Shown: positions 1 to 10,810, counted from the stretch's first letter. The stretch is 64,000 nucleotides of DNA from Dermatemys mawii (GCA_007922305.1 ML677334.1:55540720-55604719); one strand, 5' to 3'. Numbers and translations are program-made. The notes: generated by a model not told the origin, from the sequence alone.

Positions 1-245
1 ATAAAAGTGATTAGAAACATGTAGGGGGGTTTCTAAACAGAGAAAGATTAAGGCTAGAACTATTTTATTTGGAAAGGAGAAGAGTAAAAGATGACAAGAT
101 TGAAGTACATAAAATAATAAATGGTCTGAACAAGGAGAAACCTTGGTCTGAACAAGGAGTAGAGGGCACGTGATCAAATTTAAAAAGGCATCAGCATTTA
201 AGTGGCTAAGAGGGTTAGTTTATCTATATATAAGCTGTGGCATTT
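1..245 (+). repeat. CR1/L2-like LINE 3' remnant
   Basis: The wording GGCTAGAACTATTTTATTTG followed by 'aagagtaaaagatgacaagattgaagtacataaaataat' spacing resembles the 3' untranslated part of CR1-type LINEs (the 'tagaactgttc...gaaaagagacg...ataaaatcat...aatggt' segment). A short internal duplication (TGGTCTGAACAAGGA occurs twice, about 125-160) is local. The copy is old and cut at the window edge, so family and limits are uncertain. Confidence 0.4.
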
Positions 246-365
246 ACATTTGTAGTATATTATTGAGGCAAATAGCTTAGTAAGATTTTAAAATAATTTA
301 AGGTGTATATGAATCTGGATTATTAATATAATAAACAAATTATCACCTGACTCATACAGAACACG

Positions 366-515
366 TTTCATCCATAGAGCTTCAAGTGCTTTACATTTTG
401 CAGATAGGAAAATTAGGGCCCAGAGGGAAAGTAACTTGTCCAAGGTCACAAGCAGAACCACAAATAGAATCCAGGTATCCTGAGTCCCAGTCCAGTGTTG
501 TTGCTAGTGGATTTC
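366..515 (-). repeat. MIR-type SINE, minus orientation
   Basis: Reads as the reverse complement of a MIR/CORE-SINE: 'aagtgctttacattttgcagatagg', then 'aaggtcacaagcagaacc' and 'gaatccaggtatcctgag'. These match in order the reverse of the MIR blocks GTAAAGCGCTT, CATCTGTAAAATGGG, GTGACCTTGGGCAAG and the tRNA-derived box region. The small open frame across it is chance. Confidence 0.6.
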
Positions 516-1085
516 CCTCAGGTTTTTACACACTAGCTTCTATACCTTCTTTCACATGGACCCCTATATTTGATAGGACCTCCCTGACATCGTCCACAAG
601 ACCCTACAAGGCCCAGCCATCTCATCTTTCAGACCATACTGATCACGACTCAGATCAGGAAGAGGTTTCTTTCATTACTATCTTGTCTCATGACACTATT
701 TGTAAACTAGAGCCAGTATGGTAGTATAGAGAAAACCACACTGGAACAGTCTCTCACAAGTCACCCAAGAATCCTTCTCAAACCCTTCCTCTCTGTGAAG
801 AAGTTATAACTTTATGTTTCAACCCAAATGGAAGCTGTGCCTTAAACCACTCTGGTCATCTGGAACTTTAGGATAGGCAGCATATAATCCTATATACATT
901 TAAGGGCAAGAGCTAAATGAATATAGAGGATTTTAGCCAAGAAATAAATCAGATACATACCAAACTTCACTTTGAGCTGTAGCAAATTCCTCTCTAAACC
1001 TGGAGTGTTCTCCTGTAACTACTAGCTGTTGCCTGAGGGCATCCAGCCCCATTTATGAATGCCTAATTGGATGATAAATAAGACG
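516..1085. other. no recognised feature
   Basis: Unique-looking, AT-leaning sequence. No open frame with protein-like content, no splice-bounded exon and no repeat that I recognise. Confidence 0.4.
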
Positions 1086-1090
1086 AGGAA

Positions 1091-1292
1091 GACTTTGTAG
1101 CACCTTAGAGACTAACAAGTTTATTTCAGCATAAGCTTTCATGGGCTATAGCCCACTTCATCGGATGCATAGAATGGAACAGAAGTAAGATGCATTTATA
1201 CACACAGAAAGCAAAAAAAAAGGTTGTACATTAGCATACCAATTCTAAGAGGCTGTTTAATTTGGATGGGCCATTATCAGCAGGAGAAGAGC
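1091..1292 (-). mobile_element. Penelope-like element (PLE) end, copy 1
   Basis: On the minus strand this reads '...tgctaatgtacaacc...', then a hammerhead-like fold, then 'aataaacttgttagtctcta' and 'aggtgctacaaagtc'. This is the typical terminal region of reptile Penelope-like retroelements. The plus-strand tail 'ccaattctaagaggctgttt...ttatcagcaggagaa' matches the inner side of the same element. The broken RT gene at 24161-24612 is from the same element class. No RT coding remains here. Confidence 0.7.
1129..1170 (-). ncRNA. hammerhead-ribozyme-like motif in PLE, degenerate
   Basis: On the minus strand the core reads CCGATGA (1158-1164), then a stem II hairpin GTGGGCT/AGCCCAT (1141-1156; 7 bp including one terminal G-U, loop AT-type), then GAAA (1137-1140), then GC-TTAT-GC as a 2-bp stem III with a tetraloop, then T and G. 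The expected core is CUGAUGA...GAAA...UH. This copy has U4 changed to C, and G where the cleavage nucleotide H should be. PLEs are known to carry hammerhead motifs. Activity of this copy is doubtful. Confidence 0.5.
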
Positions 1293-1597
1293 CTCACCTG
1301 CTCTGAGTACTCCAGGTTCAACAAATAACTCAGGCTCAGATCCACAAGGGGATTTAGGTACTACTGCTATACACAGAACACCCACTCAGCTACCATCTAA
1401 CTCTGTAGTCACCTAAATTCACTAGGTGCATTTCCCCTGTAAAAGTTCCCTAGGCATCTATGTTTCTGCCAGTGACTATGTATCCGGGTTCCTATTTCAC
1501 ATCTAAGCCCCAGCTCAGTCTTTAAACCAGGTGAAGAGAGGGACTGCCCTGCCTCTCTCACTTATAGGTGTGCTCAGAGCTTACTTAACTCCACACA

Positions 1598-2460
1598 AAA
1601 TGGGTGCTGGATGCTCAGGAACTCATCTGGGATGTGGGAGACCCCAATTCAGTGCTTAATTTGTAATGACAGAGATGCCAGGGCTCAAGCAATTTTTTTT
1701 TACATTCAGAACTGATGCAACAAGCCTAGAGGTGCCAGGGCTCAGCCCCAGCAAGCCCCGGCACAAATTAAGTAGTGTCTCAAATCAATACTCCCCTCTG
1801 CCTGATGAGGAGAAGGGTCTCTGACCTCTCAGGTAAGTGCCCTAGCCCCTGGACTATACAATATTTTAATGTGGGACTCTTTCAGTCTCTTCTGTTGAAG
1901 CTGTTCAACTTTGCATTAACTAATTGAATATTCATTGAGCCAGCAAAAGAGTGAGAATGACTCTGTAGTCCAATGGTTAAGATGGTTTTCTGAGAGATGG
2001 GAATTCCTGTTCAAATCCCTTCTCCTCAGTGGGCAGAGAAGGAAACAGAGTCTCCCACATTCTGGATGAGTACATTAAAACCACTGAGTTAAAGATCATA
2101 AGAGACCAGCCCCAACCATGTGTGGGGACAGGCATGCACGTAAGCTGCTTTTGCAAGAATGTCTAAGGCATCTGACTCAGGAGAGCATTACCAGGTGTGG
2201 ATTGCAAGCAGAGAGAAGTGTTTTTCTTCAGCCAGAACTTAAGTACTTATCTTGGTGATAGGGGTGGGACTTATGGCTTGCCCCTCTCATTGGTATCTCC
2301 CAGCAGCTGTCTTAGGCATCGCCATGCCTCTTGCGGATGTCTCTCCCTATACATAATATAGGGAGCTTAGGTACCTAACACAGGATTTGTGGATTCCCAT
2401 GATTTTCAAGGCACCTAGAAGTTAGGTATTGCAACACCTAAGGTCATTTTGAGGTTTGGA
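1598..2460. repeat. dispersed repeat with palindromic tRNA-like units, copy A
   Basis: Shares ordered blocks with 4640-5760 and 19110-21040. These are a tRNA-like unit in sense (about 1598-1649, A-box region lost), an antisense unit ending 'gtgccctagcccctggacta', a linker 'tctcttctgttgaagctgtt', then a second sense unit (1957-2020, 'tagtccaatggttaagatgg' with B-box-like TGTTCAAATCCC) and its antisense partner to about 2095. The tail at 2330-2460 ('ttaggtacctaacacagg...gttaggtattgcaacacctaa') matches 20905-21015. It is split by a small hAT at 1650-1777. I cannot name the family. Confidence 0.55.
1650..1777. mobile_element. short hAT-like MITE (CAGTGCTTAATTTGT type)
   Basis: Begins CAGTGCTTAATTTGT and ends ACAAATTAAGTAGTG, a clear 15-bp terminal inverted repeat. 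The flanking octamers CCCCAATT and TCTCAAAT agree at 5 of 8, consistent with a decayed 8-bp hAT-style duplication. It sits inside the B-box region of the first tRNA-like unit of copy A. A 5'-truncated relative lies at 26951-27092. Confidence 0.6.
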
Positions 2461-2464
2461 TCTC

Positions 2465-3065
2465 AGCTGTTTTTTCTCACCTCCACAGAACTGAAAGAAC
2501 TGCCCAGATACACACATTGCCTCTCTTCGGTCCACACAAAACAGAGCCATTAAACTCATTTTCCTTGCTTGCCAATTTTATCCGGTAACTTCCATCTTTG
2601 AACCTCTCAGCTGGCTCCCCATCTGCCATTGCATATTTCAATTTTAACCACTCTGAAGGCTCTACATAACTGTCCCCCATTCTGATCCTGCTCCCGTCAA
2701 GCTTCAGGTTGCTCCCCCTCTCCTCTGCCCTGCCAATGTTCCCAGCTTTGTTTTCTCCTTTCTCAGCTTCTCCCATGATTACCTCTATGTGTTTTTCCAT
2801 GTGGCCTCCTATGCTTGGTACAACTTTCCTGACATCATCCAGATTTAAACCCCTCTTAAAAATGCTTTATGCCATGCTGCTTGCAGTGAATCAAGTTGCC
2901 ATATATAAATTAGTCTTCGTCTGCCTATTATTGTTCCCCTTCCCTTTTCCTCTTGCCTCTGGTAACTTGTCTGTCCACTTGTTAGTCCAAGAAGTCTTTG
3001 GAACAGGGACCATCTGTCTTCACTGTTTGGAAAGTGCTGATATATAGTGGGCACATAGTGAGTTA
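2465..3065. other. possible old LINE/SINE 3' tail, unidentified
   Basis: C/T-rich sequence ending in 'ctttggaacagggaccatct...gtgctgatatatagtggg', which resembles the end of a dispersed repeat also seen near 14545 and 31955 ('ggggcaggga' tails). The open frame on the minus strand at 2477-2800 has no recognisable domain, and I do not treat it as a gene. Confidence 0.25.
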
Positions 3066-3344
3066 AAGTATGTTTTGAGGCATTCAGTCTTGGTCACTGA
3101 TAGAGGCAAAATGTCAGATTAGAGATGGATCATTGATCTATTCTGGTAGGACAATTTAAATATACTTCTAGTGCAATTCACATGGAGAAATAAAGCTGCT
3201 CTGACTCTACAATATTGCTATACCCTAATTTTGAGCTTCTCTAGTAAGCCCTAAAAGTCTTGGCCTCTGGGGATTATCAGTATTTTCAATGTCTGCTACT
3301 CCTCCCTTCTCTCCCTCCCTGCCTCTGGCAACACTGGTTCCTGA

Positions 3345-3470
3345 GCAGCAGCGGTTATTATTATTAATTATTTGTTGAGTGCCAGCAGTATGCTTTGCTT
3401 CATGCACAACGAGAAGCTTAGGCCCTTCCTCAAAAGAGTTTATAATCTACTTTTACAAATAAACAATTCT
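3345..3470 (-). repeat. old SINE/L2-like tail, reverse orientation
   Basis: 'attattattaattatttgttgagtgcc...gcttaggcccttcctcaaaagagtttataatctac' is the reverse-orientation form of the repeat tail that elsewhere in the window reads 'ctccttggggcagggac' (31955). It begins with an ATT-rich tail, as expected for a reversed 3' end. Confidence 0.4.
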
Positions 3471-3790
3471 CACAGAGAGAAAACCAGGTGATCAGCAGAT
3501 CAAAGGGAAGTTCCAGCTGCTGAGGGTTTGGGAGGCTGGGACAAGGGACTTCTTGTTTATATTTCTTGATTAAATCTTTATTCATTTTTACAGAGTAAGA
3601 TGGAAATAAAAAGAATATAACATAACCAAGTAATCAACATTAATGTTATATTGCAAGAAAGAAGACAGAAAGGGAAAAGCCTCAAAGACAGAGCCAGGAA
3701 GAAAATAAAGATCCTATCCATGGGACAGGTTGCAAACCTCTTGCATTGGTGAGCACATGGTCACCCAAACAGTCCTCTTTATTTCAGTGG

Positions 3791-4326
3791 TAGCATTGAT
3801 CAGTACTTTTTTTTTTGTTTTTTACTGTGAAAAATGTAGAGAAAAATGTTCCCGTTTTCATCAAATTCTCTTTGAAATTATTTGGGTTGTTGCCTCAATG
3901 AAATTTAAGACCAAAGAATTTTGAGTCTGAGTTATGAAAAATTGTAGTTTTCAATTTGATGAAAACTCAAAACTTTTATTACAAAAATGGACATTTTTCA
4001 TGAAAATGTGTTTTGTTAAAGAAGGTATTTTCTATTGACAGAATGGTTTGATAGATCAGTGGTCTTCAAACTGGGGTGCGCATACCCCCAGGGATGCGCA
4101 AGACCCTGGCACCACCACCGAACCCACCTGGGAGACTGCCAAACTCCCAGGCGGGCAATTTTGGTCCCCCTGAAATGCCACCGCGGAAAGTGGAAGCTTC
4201 CGCTTTCTGCGGCGGCATTTCGGCGGACATACCCCCAGGGGGCCGCCAGACTTTTTCCGCCGCAGAAAGGGGTCGCGGGAGGAAAAGTTTGAAGACCCCT
4301 GTGATAGATAACTTTGATCAGTTCTA
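3791..4326. mobile_element. AT-rich MITE, split by a hAT
   Basis: Left end TAGCATTGATCAG and right end CTTTGATCAGTTCTA form a loose inverted repeat of the 'TAGAGCTGATCA' type seen intact at 35372-35830. The interior is rich in 'ttttcatgaaaatg'-like inverted words. A 245-bp hAT (4057-4301) with a perfect duplication interrupts it near the right end, so the MITE is the older element. Confidence 0.5.
4057..4301. mobile_element. non-autonomous hAT element, perfect 8-bp TSD
   Basis: Terminal inverted repeats CAGTGGTCTTCAAACT and AGTTTGAAGACCCCTG, flanked on both sides by TGATAGAT (4049-4056 and 4302-4309). The interior is GC-rich and CpG-containing, unlike its AT-rich host, which explains the overlapping open frames on both strands (4016-4363). 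It has no transposase. Confidence 0.85.
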
Positions 4327-4639
4327 TTGAGTGAGACTGCTCAGGTGAGTAACTTCTCATCAATATAAGGGGTTCACCGTGTGGTCCTTCATATTTATTT
4401 TGTGTAACACTTCTTTGTTGAGTAGCCTAGGTTTTGCAGGTTTGTACAAAAAAGAATATTTTAAGGCTGTAAATATTCCAAGATGAGCTCACAATGCCAC
4501 ATCTTTTGGCTATCATGACAGAAGGCTTTTTTTGAAACTTTATAAATAATGTTTTTGATAGGGAGGAATTAGCCGTGGAACTTCTACAGTGTAACTTCAT
4601 TGTCTCTCTCCATTTCTACCTCACTTAAAACTGATTTAC

Positions 4640-5760
4640 ACGTAAAACAGTTTGGCCCAGATCTTCAGAGGTATTAGGCACTTAACTCCCATTGATATTA
4701 ATGAGAGTTAATAATCCAAATACCTTTGAGAATATGGGATTACATTTGTCAGTAATAACTCCCAAATTTTCAGATAGGTTTCTCTATCCTAGATAACCTA
4801 ACAAGTGTTGGAGAGCTCAACTGATAACTTTAGGTCCTCATCCAAAGTCCACTGAAATCCAAGGGAGTCAGTCAATGGATTACACTTGACTTTGGCTCAA
4901 CCTTTAAGGTCTGAATCAAAAAAGAGATTTTGGTGTTGAGACAGTCCGTAAAACAGTACCTATCTTTTAGGCACCTAGAAAATCACAGGAACACTGATTC
5001 ACAAAGCCTGAGTTAGGCACCTAGGCTCTTTATATAATGAATGGGGAGAGAAAGGCAGTGTAGAACATGGTCCACAAAGCCATGCTAGGCAGGGAGCCAC
5101 CTACACTGGTCAATGGGAGATGCCAAGGAGAGGATGAATCCTAAGCTCTACCCCTCTCACAGAGGTAGGCACCTAAGTCCAGGTTGCAGAGAGATACCTA
5201 TTTCTGCTACCTTTCGATGAACCAAGTGAAGATAGGTGTTACTTCACATAAGTCACATGCAGGGCCCAATCTGGTAGGTGTGCCTGGAGGCTACCTAGTG
5301 CCACACAAAACAGGGGTATGTGTGAGGGGAAGGTACAGGATTCCTCTCATAATGTTAGCCTAGTGGTTAAAGTACTCATCTGGGATAAGGGAGACCACTC
5401 TGCAAAGGAATCTGAACAAGGACTGACCACCTTTCAGGTAAATTCTCTGATCATAGAACTATTCTGTGGGTCTTAATCTCTCCTATTGATGTTGTTCCAC
5501 TTTAATTAAATATTAATTGGGCCAGAGAAAGAGTGAATGATGCTATAGCCCTTTGGTTAGGGTAGTGCCCTGAGAGGTGACAGATCCTTGGTCAAATTCT
5601 TTCTCGTCATCTGACAGAGAGGGGACTTGAACAAGTGGTTTTCCATGGTCTGGGTGAGAGCGCTAACCACAAGGCTAAGCAGTATAAGGAAAAGCCTTAT
5701 AACCAGGCCCAACTGACTAGGCACTACTTGGTTTCAGTGGATACTGCCCAGTATATGATT
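4640..5760. repeat. dispersed repeat with palindromic tRNA-like units, copy B
   Basis: The most complete copy. First sense unit: 5346-5400 ('agcctagtggttaaagtact', A-box-like). Its antisense partner runs to about 5460. The linker 'ctctcctattgatgttgttc' follows. Second sense unit: about 5534-5600 ('ggttagggtagtgccc', B-box-like TTGGTCAAATTC). Its antisense partner is at about 5618-5690, whose reverse complement has TAGCCTTGTGGTTAGCG and TTCAAGTCCCC. Upstream, the 'aggcacctaagtcc' and 'tgcctggaggctacctagtg' words recur in copies A and C. It has no coding capacity. Confidence 0.55.
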
Positions 5761-5859
5761 AAATAAGTGTCTTCAGGCAGATATCTGAACCTATCATAAA
5801 TGTCATGAAGACACCAAACTTTGAATTTAGTAGACAGGCATGGTTTACTGTATGGTGAC

Positions 5860-6218
5860 TAGAGTTGATCCAGAAATGGTTATGATTTTTCAAGGAAGTT
5901 TTCAAATTCATTTTCATTCCACAGATTTCAAAAAGGACTGTTTTCATTTATTCAGAATATATCACAATTTTAAAAAATCAAATTTAATTTTGTTCCTTCC
6001 CCAGTGTTTTTTAATCCCAATTTTTCCTTTTCTTTGCTTTCCCCATTTTTTTCCCATTTGTCCACTGAAAATTAGGAGAGAGAAGAGGGAAAAAGGAAAA
6101 AATCAAGACCCATTTTTTTTAAACAGGTTTAAAAAAAATGGGAAAAGAAGAGTTTTTATTTTTTTTAAAAAAAGTTTCTTTACAATGACAAATTTTACAT
6201 TTGAAAAATGTTGATCAT
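5860..6218. mobile_element. AT-rich MITE relative (TAGAG-TTGATC type)
   Basis: Starts TAGAGTTGATCCAGAAATGG, close to the left end of the MITE at 35372, and runs through T-rich then A-rich halves (ttttttccc / gggaaaa) that are roughly complementary. It ends near 'aaatgttgatca'. The 124-aa open frame across it is a product of poly-T and poly-A codons. Confidence 0.4.
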
Positions 6219-7745
6219 TTTAATAATGACAAATCATTAAGATGAATGCTTTGAAGATGTGTTGCATCAGAAAGGTACTTGGAATTAATGTATCTAAATC
6301 AACTGCACTGAGACACTTCTCTAGTTCAAACACAGCTTCGTGTGTTCACTTAAGGGTCCCATTCGCTCATAATCGTAAACTTGGAATTACTTCCTGATTT
6401 ACACTAGTGAAAGTAAAGTTCAACTAAGGGCCAAAGATGCTAATACTAGAACTGATGGTTATACTGAACCGAATGGAGAACCAAGGTCAAGAGGCAATGA
6501 CCAGTTGAAAAGACCAGGTTTGAGACTTGGAGGCAAAGAGACTTTGAGACAAAGAGCCACAGATTGTCACAATTCTGGACAAGCAAGAATTCCCTTCCTC
6601 ATCACATGGAGGTGATTATGCATTGCAGTTTTAATTTGTTTTTTAAAGCCTCTATACAAAAGATGTATTAAGTCCCATTCAAGTTTCTTCAGTATACTGG
6701 GGAAGCAAGACCAAAAAGCCTGGAAGAATGTGTCAGCATTTAGAGAGTTTTCTCCTTCGTAACAGATTTGAACTACACATGCATCACCTATCTACAGAGC
6801 TGCATTTCCCATAATGTGCTAATCATCTTTTGCTCCTAACTTTTGCTGTCAACTGGTGTATCCATATGAACAGTATTCAGAAAAAGAATATTAGGTGAGC
6901 TATTTATTCTGCATTGGCTCACAGCAACTGAATGAGCATCAAAAGCAAATTTGGGTCAATCTGATAGTGAGTATTAATTGATTTTTAGATCAGAAGCATG
7001 ATTAAAATTCATATTACAAAACCTAAACATGTTAGTATTTAGTGTTGTATTGGCATACATCATAACATATGCAGAACTGGCTTATAACACTCATAAGCTT
7101 GCCTTTTAATTTTTAAGGTATCTGTTTAAAAAAGGAACCACTTGCAGCTCTTTCTCTCTCTCTATACCAGAGAAGTAAAGCAATGGACATCGCTTATAAA
7201 TTGCACAAACAGCAAAGCAGATAAAATTAAAATAAAATGAAGATGTGCATTTTATGTTTTTCTTCCAAACTGCAAAAGTGAGATTATATTCCACAAAGTG
7301 TAGGACAATAGAAAATATAATATGGCAAATTAATTCTTGGTGCAACAGCAGAAAAGTCAATGGAATTATCTGAAAGCTTAGTTTTACCCAATTGTAACAA
7401 TAACAAAATAAAATGCAGACCAAACAGAAAAGATTTATTAAATTAAATTAAGAATTATGTTTTGTGAAAAATAACCCTTCCCTCCCTCCTTAAATTTGTT
7501 TCCTGGAAGAAGATCCAACTTGGCTGTACTGGAGCTGCACACCAGGGATCCAAAATAAGGCATCTCTGCAGATGGTCATTTTTGATTGGCATCTTTTTTC
7601 CTCTGGGAGCAGAGCAATGTTGAACACATATTGCACGTGAGGCAGTGTTGTTTAATGGACTGAGCATGAAACCTTAACCTAGGACTGCCTTCATTTTAAA
7701 ATCTAACTCGCTGCCACTGTATGCAGTGCTGTTGTAGCTGGCAGT
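6219..7745. other. unique AT-rich sequence, no gene seen
   Basis: No recognisable repeat or exon. The minus-strand open frame 7106-7423 is rich in F/I/C codons from A/T-rich DNA and has no domain that I recognise. Confidence 0.4.
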
Positions 7746-7754
7746 CCTGGGATA

Positions 7755-7850
7755 TTAGAAATACCACATGAGTGAGACAATATCTTTTATAAATTTATTG
7801 AACCAACTTCTGCTGGTGAGAAACTCAAGCTCCACCACACTCTCCTGCAC
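7755..7850 (-). repeat. dispersed reptile repeat end, unidentified family
   Basis: On the minus strand 'ctcaccagcagaagttggtt' followed by 'caataaatttataaaagatattgtctcact' is wording I recall from the 3' ends of a common reptile retroelement. It may be another PLE or LINE tail, and family assignment is a guess. Confidence 0.35.
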
Positions 7851-9005
7851 AGTGGTTTCAGGAAAGCCACATACATTCCATGGGCCTGATTCTGTTCTCT
7901 CTAACAACAGTTTTATAAATATCCATTGACTTCAGATAACCTGCTCCTGATTTACATGGCATAAAGCCTTCTGGATCTGTTCTCTGACCTTACAAAAGTG
8001 CTAATCACTGATTAATTATCAATCTCGTGAAGATGTAAAATGCTACCTAAGTGCTGAGTATAATTATTAAGGAAGTTTATTAGACAGATTGTTAGCTTCA
8101 TGAAATTAGAAACTTTCCATTATATTTTGGTGATGCCATGTTATAGCTACCAATACTCAATATTGACAAAAAATTATAGTGAAGACATTAGTCAAAACCC
8201 AAATGTATGTATTTTGCAGTATCATGACACATTTTCTAAAGCAATAAGAATAGAAAAGAACAAAATCACCACTCCTGTCTCTTCTAGCTCATTTGAAATG
8301 CTGTGTGTGAGCATGTGTGGTAGCTATGATATTCTTGTAATTGTGAAAGATTCTGATTTTAAATCATGTGCCCAAATGTGTTATCATCGGTGGGTATTTC
8401 CCTTCACATTACATTTTCTGCATACATAAAATCATCCTAATCTTATCAATGAGAATGTGTATACGGGTCATTTACATGTTGCATTTCCTTTGTGAATGAA
8501 AAGAGCAGGCATTTTTGTACCCCATAAAATCATTTAATTTTTCATTTCTGCATAAGTAAGATTTGTAATGAATGGAGGTCTTGATCGTGCAAAATAATTT
8601 GTTCCCCATTTGCTCCATTCTAAAACACAAGGTTTCATCCAGTGAAACCTACATGTTACTTCTGAGAAACCAACACTAGACATGAACAATTAGTTCATTT
8701 TAAAAACAAACAAAACATCGCAATTTTTGAAACATGCTAATACAGAAAACTGGAACAGAAAATAAAAAGTTTTGATAGCAAAAACAGTCTTAAAGTTTCA
8801 AATGTTTATAGTAGAACACAGTAATTTGTCTTTTCAAAAAGTACTTACAAAAATCCACAAAGAACCACTACTAAACTTTTACTTTTAATTTGGCCCCATT
8901 CAAAACTGAATGTCAAATCAGAAGTGACTGAGCACTGATGGGCATCTGAGTCTGATGTAAATCAAAGTAACTATACTGGAGTCAATGGTTACACTATTTT
9001 AAATT
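7851..9005. other. unique sequence, no gene seen
   Basis: AT-rich, with several short open frames. The longest is 8100-8429 on the plus strand and has no recognisable domain. No repeat can be named with confidence. 8680-8870 is A/T-rich and could be a decayed MITE. Confidence 0.35.
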
Positions 9006-9009
9006 GGCA

Positions 9010-9215
9010 AGAGATTAGAATCTATCCCACTAATACCAGCTCTATCATTTACATGTCAAGAGGCCTCTGGCAAATCACTGAACTAATTTGTATCTCAGTT
9101 TCTCCACCTGTAAAATGGTGATAATTCTTGCTTACATTACATGGAGGTTGTGAGAATGTTTGTAAGGTATTTTGAACATGCAAACTGATATGTGCTATTA
9201 TTTTCATCACCTAAC
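9010..9215 (+). repeat. MIR-type SINE
   Basis: Carries the MIR blocks in order: 'ctctggcaaatcactgaact', 'tctcagtttctccacctgta', 'aaatggtgataattcttgct', 'ggttgtgagaatg', and 'gatatgtgctattatttt' at the end. The orientation is plus. Confidence 0.75.
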
Positions 9216-9438
9216 ACTCAGCTCTTTACTCACTAATATTTTTCCCTTATTAACCATGAACCAAAACCTGGGATCCATATTTATTTGTAGACTTCAGTGG
9301 GAGTTTTACTTGAGTAAGGATTAAGCAACAATAAGAAATTTAGGATTTGGGACCAACATTTCTTAGAACAAAGATATTTAATTTATAGATATTAAATCAC
9401 TTTTCCCTTTTCAAATCTCTTAAAATCAATGCCTAGCA

Positions 9439-9668
9439 CAGGTTCTCAAACTGGGGGTCATGACCCCTCAGAGGGTTGCAAGATTATTACTTGAGGGGTC
9501 ACAAACTAGCAGCCACCACCCACAAACCCTGCTTCACCTCCAGCATTTATAATAATATAAAATATTTATAAATATTTAAAAAATCTGTTTTAATTTATAA
9601 GGGAAGGGTCGCACTCATAGGTTTGCTGTGTGAAAGGGATAACCAATACAAAAGTTTGAGAACCAGTG
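9439..9668. mobile_element. non-autonomous hAT element, near-perfect TSD
   Basis: Ends CAGGTTCTCAAACTGGGGG and AAAGTTTGAGAACCAGTG, with flanks GCCTAGCA (9431-9438) and GCCTAGAA (9669-9676) matching at 7 of 8. The interior has 'catgacccctcagagggttg' and 'cacctccagcatttataa', shared in reverse orientation with the element at 46031-46249, so the two are the same family. It has no transposase. Confidence 0.85.
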
Positions 9669-9771
9669 GCCTAGAATTAGTTCCAATCTAGTCAATTTGT
9701 TAGACCTTAGACAGATAAATATGCACATTATCTCACTCATAAGTGCCCAAATGACAAAGTAGCAGCATAAC

Positions 9772-9880
9772 TGGAGTCATAGAATTTCAGCATTAGAAGG
9801 GACCTCAGGACACCATCTAGTCCAACCTCCAGCTTAAAGCAGGGCCAATCCCCAACTATATCACTGCTTCATGACCGTAA
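9772..9880 (-). repeat. CR1 LINE 3' end
   Basis: 'gagtcatagaatttcagcat' then 'agaagggacctcaggacacc' and 'atctagtccaacctcc' is the reverse complement of the CR1 tail ('ggaggttggactagat...ggtcccttct...attctatga'). It is a 5'-truncated copy, as is usual for CR1. Confidence 0.75.
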
Positions 9881-10810
9881 TAAAAGTACACTAAGTTGAT
9901 ATTTGCAGACACAGTTGATGTTATTCAAACACAGAGACTTAAAAGAACTGTAAACACACTAACAATCTTACAGCAATAAGAGGGACCTCTAGTGTGTGCT
10001 AGAACATTTCCCTGTTATGCTTCAGGCATAATTAATACAGCAAAATCACTGCAGTCATTTTGAATATGTGGTATTAAATTTCACTAAGTGTCTCTCAGAG
10101 TGAACTAGGTAAAAATGTCCTCTTTAATATGTGGTTTAACCTAATTAGTATAAATTGAAGATTCATTTTTATGAATGACAAACTTTCCTATATTGGAAAA
10201 ACTTCTACACTGTTTGGCCACCTTCATTGATCTCACACTGTGCAATTACCAGAACTCCAGCAGTGTTATCACTATAACAACAGCTAATCGTTTACATTCA
10301 AGTAGCTGTTGGAGTTGGGATCAAGATAGTTTTAGCCAGCATGCAATCTAGTGAACTCATAGCACCATCTTACATCATAACAAAACATAAACAGATTTCC
10401 CTTCAATTCTGAATCAAGACTAGCATATATAAAATATTAGCTTAGAAATGGCTTTAATAGCTTTGCAACTTGTTTAATAAAAGGGCTAGATAAGATGGTT
10501 AGTTTTAAACTATATAATCTTATAGCCGTTTACTTGTTAAAGGGAACTATTTAAAGAAAACTCATTTTGTCTTTTCACACATTCAGAGACGTTTCGGATA
10601 TATTTGGATTTTCCTCCCCTTTTTCCTCTTTTGTTTAAAAAACACGAGGTCTCTTCAAAAGTCTACTGCTGAGAAGGTAAAAGCCTTTTGCTCGTTTCTA
10701 ATTTGCTAAAACAATCCAAGCATGCTCGGTACCCAGAGGGTCTTCGCAAATAAACTTGTATCCAGCTGCCAGCTTAGCTGATTGAAAACAGAAGGGGAAC
10801 ATTTCTTAAA
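9881..10810. other. unique flank of the CpG island
   Basis: AT-rich and free of recognisable repeats. Base composition shifts sharply to GC-rich from about 10810. A donor-like 'gagaaggtaaaa' lies on the plus strand near 10670, but with no exon that I can bound. Confidence 0.3.

Noticed and set aside
2477..2800. 107-aa minus-strand frame
   Set aside because: No recognised domain, overlapped by a plus-strand frame of similar length, in a region that looks like an old repeat tail.
5346..5690. Possible functional tRNA genes
   Set aside because: The tRNA-like units have A/B-box-like words but no intact cloverleaf, and occur as diverged palindromic pairs inside a dispersed repeat.
7106..7423. 105-aa minus-strand frame rich in F/I/C that looks membrane-like
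   Set aside because: Hydrophobicity follows from AT-rich codons. No topology pattern or domain, and no exon signals.
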